DNA of 29,935 nucleotides from Chara braunii (lineage: Eukaryota; Streptophyta; Charophyceae; Charales; Characeae), in contig BFEA01000255.1 of assembly GCA_003427395.1 (NCBI GenBank), positions 418,338-448,272 of the forward strand. The letters are read 5' to 3'. Both the position numbers and the translations under genes were made by a program. Positions 29,101 through 29,935 of this stretch are shown one piece after another (positions within the stretch are counted from its first letter, which is position 1; each line of letters opens with the position of its first letter). The notes under the pieces were generated by a model. That model did not search any database. It saw only the letters and a program-made list of their open reading frames with translations, and was not told the origin of the DNA.

Positions 29101-29880
29101 GGCTATAAGCTCCTTCATCTGTATACTGGACATACTCTACCATAGTACTGTCCTTTGGGCACAGCAGAGCAGAACCAGCTGCTCGGCCTGAACATGGAGG
29201 ACATGTCTACAGTTGTTGGGTTTTGTGAGCCGGTTGTGACCTGCTGTGGCTTTACTCTTCAGTTGGTTTGGTCCTTGGTTTCTGCCCTGGACCTGGTTAT
29301 TGTCACATGCCTAGTTGGGCGATGTACATAAATGTCCGAGGATCCCCAATGTGATGGAAAGGACTCAATGGACAATGCAGTGCACATGAAATCTCAACAA
29401 GCAGTGTATACATCCTGATACATACAAAATGGCGCCTTGTGGCGCAGCGGAAGACTAAGATATAAGTCCTGACCTGACCGGGACTGACCTCTCTCACGTA
29501 GTGCAAGACAGCGCGCAGCAGAATGCTAGAATACCAATGACTAGCACAATCAATGTCACAATACAGACCAAACATACATCATCCTTATCACAAGGTGTGA
29601 AGGGGCCTGGCGGCTGGCGCTATACACAGGAAGAATGCACCAGGTCCAGACCATACACAGACGAAGAGGAGGGAATCAGACGAAGAAGAAGGGGGAAGAT
29701 AGGAATGTCGTCAACACCAAATCTTCGTTACAAATCCCAGATAACCCCTCGTCAAATGTCTGAAGTCCAATGTCGAGTCTGGATCCAAATGTCACCAAGC
29801 CCGCTCTCTCATAGTCTGCTGATGCAGTGAAGTCAGATAGCGAGAGGGTGAGAGGGAGATGGTGGACTGAGAACAGGAAG

Positions 29881-29885
<5 letters not shown>
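29101..29885. other. no recognised gene
   Basis: Short ORFs on both strands are unrecognised. TTGTGGCGCAGCGGAAG at about 29437 resembles a Pol III A box, but no B box follows within 100 bp. The RT remnant may continue a little into this region without visible motifs. Confidence 0.4.

Positions 29886-29935
<50 letters not shown>
29886..29935. repeat. (CT)25 microsatellite
   Basis: Fifty bases of pure CT repeat run to the end of the window, so its full length is unknown. Confidence 0.97.

Noticed and set aside
29431-29480. tRNA gene or SINE head at GTGGCGCAGCGG
   Set aside because: No B box, anticodon arm or paired acceptor follows.

Overview
The window looks like nuclear DNA from a large, repeat-rich eukaryotic genome. 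I see no intact, clearly functional gene. Nearly everything that can be named is a decayed retroelement, a tandem repeat, a homopolymer tail or an assembly artefact. The main element is an L1-type LINE whose first ORF joins a DUF4283-like domain to a CCHC knuckle and whose second ORF carries AP-endonuclease, reverse transcriptase and zf-RVT modules, an arrangement typical of green plants and streptophyte algae. A fragment resembling mitochondrial ribosomal protein L16 and remnants of a second, Penelope-like RT family are also present. A streptophyte alga such as Chara is my best guess, but that is inference.

Layout: 1-5.7 kb holds a poly-G run, an 86-bp tandem repeat, a tRNA-like SINE candidate, a pure poly(A) insert with a 14-bp target duplication, a LINE remnant on the minus strand, a 100-bp foldback and an 11-copy minisatellite of about 104 bp. 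From 5.7 to 10.9 kb there are a duplicated 470-bp block with GAT-rich tails, GAT/GAA microsatellites, purine/pyrimidine tracts and a GC-rich inverted-repeat cluster. At 11.0-11.6 kb a 234-bp stretch with the L16-like fragment occurs twice, each copy preceded by a complete Nextera mate-pair junction sequence. The region 11.6-12.3 kb has two foldbacks sharing an inverted 31-bp core. A 664-bp assembly gap lies at 14.5-15.2 kb, followed by a plus-strand RT remnant.

From about 15.79 to 26.68 kb I infer one LINE insertion of about 10.9 kb, bounded by a perfect 16-bp direct repeat and ending in 45 A. It has a repeat-bearing 5' leader (261-bp and 107-bp units), ORF1 (17569-20367, two stops), a middle coding segment with no recognised domain, and ORF2 to 26342. 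At least 12 in-frame stops, several frameshifts and two internal deletions show it is dead. Its 3' UTR ends in a small hairpin that recurs at 12.6 kb and 28.5 kb, which suggests a family sharing a 3' tail. The 28.5-kb copy sits directly against a minus-strand RT remnant of the same family as the one at 15.2 kb. The window closes with a (CT)25 run.
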